A stretch of 64,000 bases of DNA from Lineus longissimus (taxonomy: Eukaryota; Nemertea; Pilidiophora; Heteronemertea; Lineidae): positions 13,568,600-13,632,599 of the forward strand of contig NC_088326.1 in assembly GCF_910592395.1 (NCBI RefSeq), written 5' to 3'. The notes beneath the pieces are model-generated. The model searched no databases, had not been told where the DNA came from, and saw only the letters and a list, made by a program, of their open reading frames with translations. Positions within the stretch are counted from its first letter, which is position 1. Each line of letters opens with the position of its first letter. Both the position numbers and the translations under genes were made by a program. Of the stretch, positions 60,490 to 64,000 are shown one piece after another.

Positions 60490-63400
60490 TGATGTGATGT
60501 CCTAGACTGGTTGTGACCATTGTCTCCCATCGTTCAGGTGGAGACATCAAGTCGTTGTGATGTCCTAGACTGGTTGTGACAGCTGTCTTCCATCGTTCAG
60601 GCGGAGGCATCAAGTCAGTGTGATGTCCTAGACTGGTTGTGACCATTGTCTTCCATCGTTCAGGCGGAGACATCAAGTCGGTGTAATGTCCTAGACTGGT
60701 TGTGACCATTGTCTTCCATCGTTCAGGCGGAGATCAAGTCGGTGTGATGTCCTAGACTGGTTGTGACCATTGTCTTCCCTAGTTCAGAGCGACACTTCAA
60801 GTCAGTGTGATGTCCTAGACTTGGTAGACCATTGATTTCCATCCTTCAGTCGGAGACATCAAGTCGGTGTGATGTCCTAGATTGGTCGATACCATTGTCT
60901 TCCATCGTTCAGGCGGAGGCATCAAGTCGATGTGATGTCCTAGACTGGTTGTGACCATTGTCTTTCATCGTTCAGGCGGAGACATCAAGTCGGTGTGATG
61001 TCCTAGACTGGTTGATACCATTGTTTTCCATTGTTCAGGCGGAGACATCAAGTCGATGTGATGTCCTAGACTGGTTGATACCATTGTTTTCCATCGTTCA
61101 GGCGGAGACATCAGGTCGGTGTGATGTCGTAGACTGGTTGATACCCTTGTCTTCCATCGTTCAGGCGGAGACATCAAGTCGGTGTGATGTCCTAGACTGG
61201 TTGTGACCATTGTCTTCCATCGTCCAGGTGGAGGCATCAAGTCGGTGTGATGTCCTAGAATGGTTGTAACCATTGTCTTCCATCGTTCAGGTGGAGACAT
61301 CAAGTCGGTGTGATGTCCTAGACTGGTTGATACCCTTGTCTTCCATCGTTCAGGCGGAGACATCAAGTCGGTGTGATGTCCTAGACTGGTTGTGACCATT
61401 GTCTTCCATCGTTCAGGCGGAGACATCAAGTCGGTGTGATGTCCTAGACTGGTTGTGACCATTGTCTTCCATCGTTCAGGCGGAAACATCAAGTCGGTGT
61501 GATGTCCTAGACTGGTTGTGACTATTGTCTTCCATCGTTCAGGCGGAGACATCAAGTCGATGTGATGTCCTAGACTGGTTGATACCCTTGTCTTCCATCG
61601 TTCAGGCGGAGACATCAAGTCGGTGTGATGTCCTAGACTGGTTGATACCATTGTCTTCCATCGTTCAGGCGGAGACATCAAGTCGGTGTGATGTCCTAGA
61701 CTGGTTGATACCATTGTCTTCCATCGTTCAGGCGGAGACATCAAGTCGGTGTGATGTCCTAGACTAGTTGATACCATTGTCTTCCATCGTTCAGGCGGAG
61801 ATCAAGTCGGTGTGATGTCCTAGACTGGTTGTGACCATTGTCTTCCTTCGTTCAGGATGAGGCATCAAGTCGGTGTGATGTCCTAGACTGGTTGTGACCA
61901 TTGTCTTCCATCGTTCAGGCGGAGACATCAAGTCGGTGTGATGTCCTAGACTGGTTGATACCCTTGTCTTCCATCGTTCAGGCGGAGACATCAAGTCAGT
62001 GTGATGTCCTAGACTGGTTGATACCATTGTCTTCCATCGTTCAGGCGGAGACATCAAGTCGGTGTGATGTCCTAGACTGGTTGATACCCTTGTCTTCGTT
62101 CAGGCGGAGACATCAAGTCGGTGTGATGTCCTAGACTGGTTGATACCCTTGTCTTCCATCGTTCACGCAGAGACATCAAGTCGATGTGATGTCCTAGACT
62201 GGTTGATACCCTTGTCTTCGTTCAGGCGGAGACATCAAGTCGGTGTGATGTCGTAGACTGGTTGATACCCTTGTCTTCCATCGTTCAGGCGGAGACATCA
62301 AGTCGGTGTGATGTCCTAGACTGGTTGATACCCTTGTCTTCCATCGTTCAGGCGGAGACATCAAGTCGGTGTGATGTCCTAGACTGGTTGATACCATTGT
62401 CTTCCATCGTTCAGGCGGAGATCAAGTCGGTGTGATGTCCTAGACTGGTTGTGACCATTGTCTTCCATCGTTCAGGCGGAGACATCAAGTCGGTGTGATG
62501 TCCTAGACTGGTTGTGACCATTGTCTTCCATCGTTCAGGCGGAGACATCAAGTCGGTGTGATGTCCTAGACTGGTTGATACCCTTGTCTTCCATCGTTCA
62601 GGCGGAGACATCAAGTCGGTGTGATGTCCTAGACTGGTTGATACCCTTGTCTTCCATCGTTCAGGCGGAGACATCAAGTCGATGTGATGTCCTAGACTGG
62701 TTGATACCCTTGTCTTCCATCGTTCAGGCGGAGACATCATGTCGGTGTGATGTCCTAGACTGGTTGTGACCATTGTCTTCCATCGTTCAGGCGGAGACAT
62801 CAAGTCGGTGTGATGTCCTAGACTGGTTGATACCCTTGTCTTCCATCGTTCAGGCGGAGACATCAAGTCGGTGTGATGTCCTAGACTGGTTGTGACCATT
62901 GTCTTCCATCGTTTAGGCGGAGACATCAAGTCGGTGTGATGTCCTAGACTGGTTGATACCATTGTCTTCCATCGTTCAGGCGGAGACATCAAGTCGATGT
63001 GATGTCCTAGACTGGTTGATACCCTTGTCTTCCATCGTTCAGGCGGAGACATCAAGTCGGTGTGATGTCCTAGACTGGTTGATACCCTTGTCTTCCATCG
63101 TTCAGGCGGAGACATCAAGTCGGTGTGATGTCCTAGACTGGTTGATACCATTGTCTTCCATCGTTCAGGCGGAGACATCAAGACGGTGTGATGTCGTAGA
63201 CTGGTTGATACCCTTGTCTTCCATCGTTCAGGCGGAGACATCAAGTCGGTGTGATGTCCTAGACTGGTTTATACCCTTGTCTTCCATCGTTCAGGCGGAG
63301 ACATCAAGTCGGTGTGATGTCCTAGACTGGTTGATACCATTGTCTTCCATCGTTCAGGCGGAGACATCAAGTCGGTGTGATGTCCTAGACTGGTTGTGAC

Positions 63401-64000
63401 CATTGTCTTTCATCGTTCAGGCGGAGACATCAAGTCGGTGTGATGTCCTAGACTGGTTGATACCATTGTCTTCCATCGTTCAGGCGGAGACATCAAGTCG
63501 ATGTGATGTCCTAGACTGGTTGATACCCTTGTCTTCAATCGTTCAGGCCGAGACATCAGGTCGGTGTGATGTCGTAGACTGGTTGATACCCTTGTCTTCC
63601 ATCGTTCAGGCGGAGACATCAAGTCGGTGTGATGTCCTAGACTGGTTGTGACCATTGTCTTCCATCGTCCAGGTGGAGGCATCAAGTCGGTGTGATGTCC
63701 TAGAATGGTTGTAACCATTGTCTTCCTTCGTTCAGGTGGAGACATCAAGTCGGTGTGATGTCCTAGACTGGTTGATACCCTTGTCTTCCATCGTTCAGGC
63801 GGAGACATCAAGTCGGTGTGATGTCCTAGACTGGTTGTGACCATTGTCTTCCATCGTTCAGGCGGAGACATCAAGTCGGTGTGATGTCCTAGACTGGTTG
63901 TGACCATTGTCTTCCATCGTTCAGGCGGAAACATCAAGTCGGTGTGATGTCCTAGACTGGTTGTGACCATTGTCTTCCATCGTTCAGGCGGAGACATCAA
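60490..64000. repeat. 63-bp satellite, about 56 copies, runs off the window
   Basis: The unit has gatgtcctagactggttgat then accattgtcttccatcgttc and aggcggagacatcaagtcgg plus tgt. It shows recurrent variants (gtgacc versus gatacc; cggaaacatc; a 2-bp deletion giving cggagatcaag). It lacks stops in one frame on each strand, so both strands show long open frames of 21-residue periods. Frame-breaking deletions between units argue against protein coding. The array continues past position 64000. Confidence 0.97.

Noticed and set aside
58188-60530. A 780-codon minus-strand open frame with Cys-Pro-Arg-Val-Ser repeats
   Set aside because: It is produced by the 15-bp satellite, whose period is a multiple of three; composition and the lack of any non-repeat domain argue against a gene.

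Overview
The window looks like nuclear DNA of an invertebrate animal. All confident genes are split by introns with GT-AG or GC-AG borders. The phosphagen kinases are of arginine-kinase type, and intergenic DNA is full of short inverted-repeat elements, tRNA-derived fragments and tandem arrays. The style of the dispersed repeats (hairpin-headed elements with CGTC or GTCT runs and a 'gccaccagggggc' core) resembles lophotrochozoan genomes such as molluscs, brachiopods or annelids, but amphioxus-like animals cannot be excluded from sequence alone.

Four complete protein genes lie on the minus strand. (1) At 3955-9199 is an organic anion transporter (SLCO/OATP family), 11 coding exons, 701 residues. 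(2) At 12992-18764 is a sodium-phosphate cotransporter (SLC20/PiT family), 10 coding exons, 579 residues, with a cytosolic loop holding three identical 21-residue repeats. (3) At 21780-25044 is a one-domain arginine-kinase-like phosphagen kinase, 6 coding exons, 361 residues. (4) At 28116-41905 is a three-domain phosphagen kinase, 15 coding exons, 1094 residues, made of three fused copies of the same unit. Every exon junction in these four models keeps frame and each total is divisible by three, which is strong internal support. On the plus strand I see only one lone exon resembling the C-terminus of eIF3k (56909-57031) and a broken N-terminal piece of a PIF/Harbinger transposase (53945-54328).

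Layout: 1-3954 has no recognised gene and one inverted-repeat element. 3955-18.8 kb holds the two transporter genes. 19-21.7 kb is repeat-rich. 21.8-42 kb is the kinase cluster, whose introns carry four minisatellite arrays, a fold-back element and a hairpin-headed repeat. 42.5-57.4 kb is intergenic with several mobile-element remnants and a 53-bp array. 57.5 kb to the end is pure satellite: a 15-bp telomere-flavoured array that reverses orientation near 59.85 kb, then a 63-bp satellite with higher-order structure running off the window.

The two kinase genes form a tandem cluster. Their exons share lengths (166, 269, 149, 166, 184 bp) and both have a 5' UTR intron exactly 13 nt before the start codon, so the three-domain gene most likely arose by duplication and fusion of a unit like the one-domain gene. 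The two transporters are unrelated neighbours; I see no sign of a shared pathway beyond general solute and phosphate handling.
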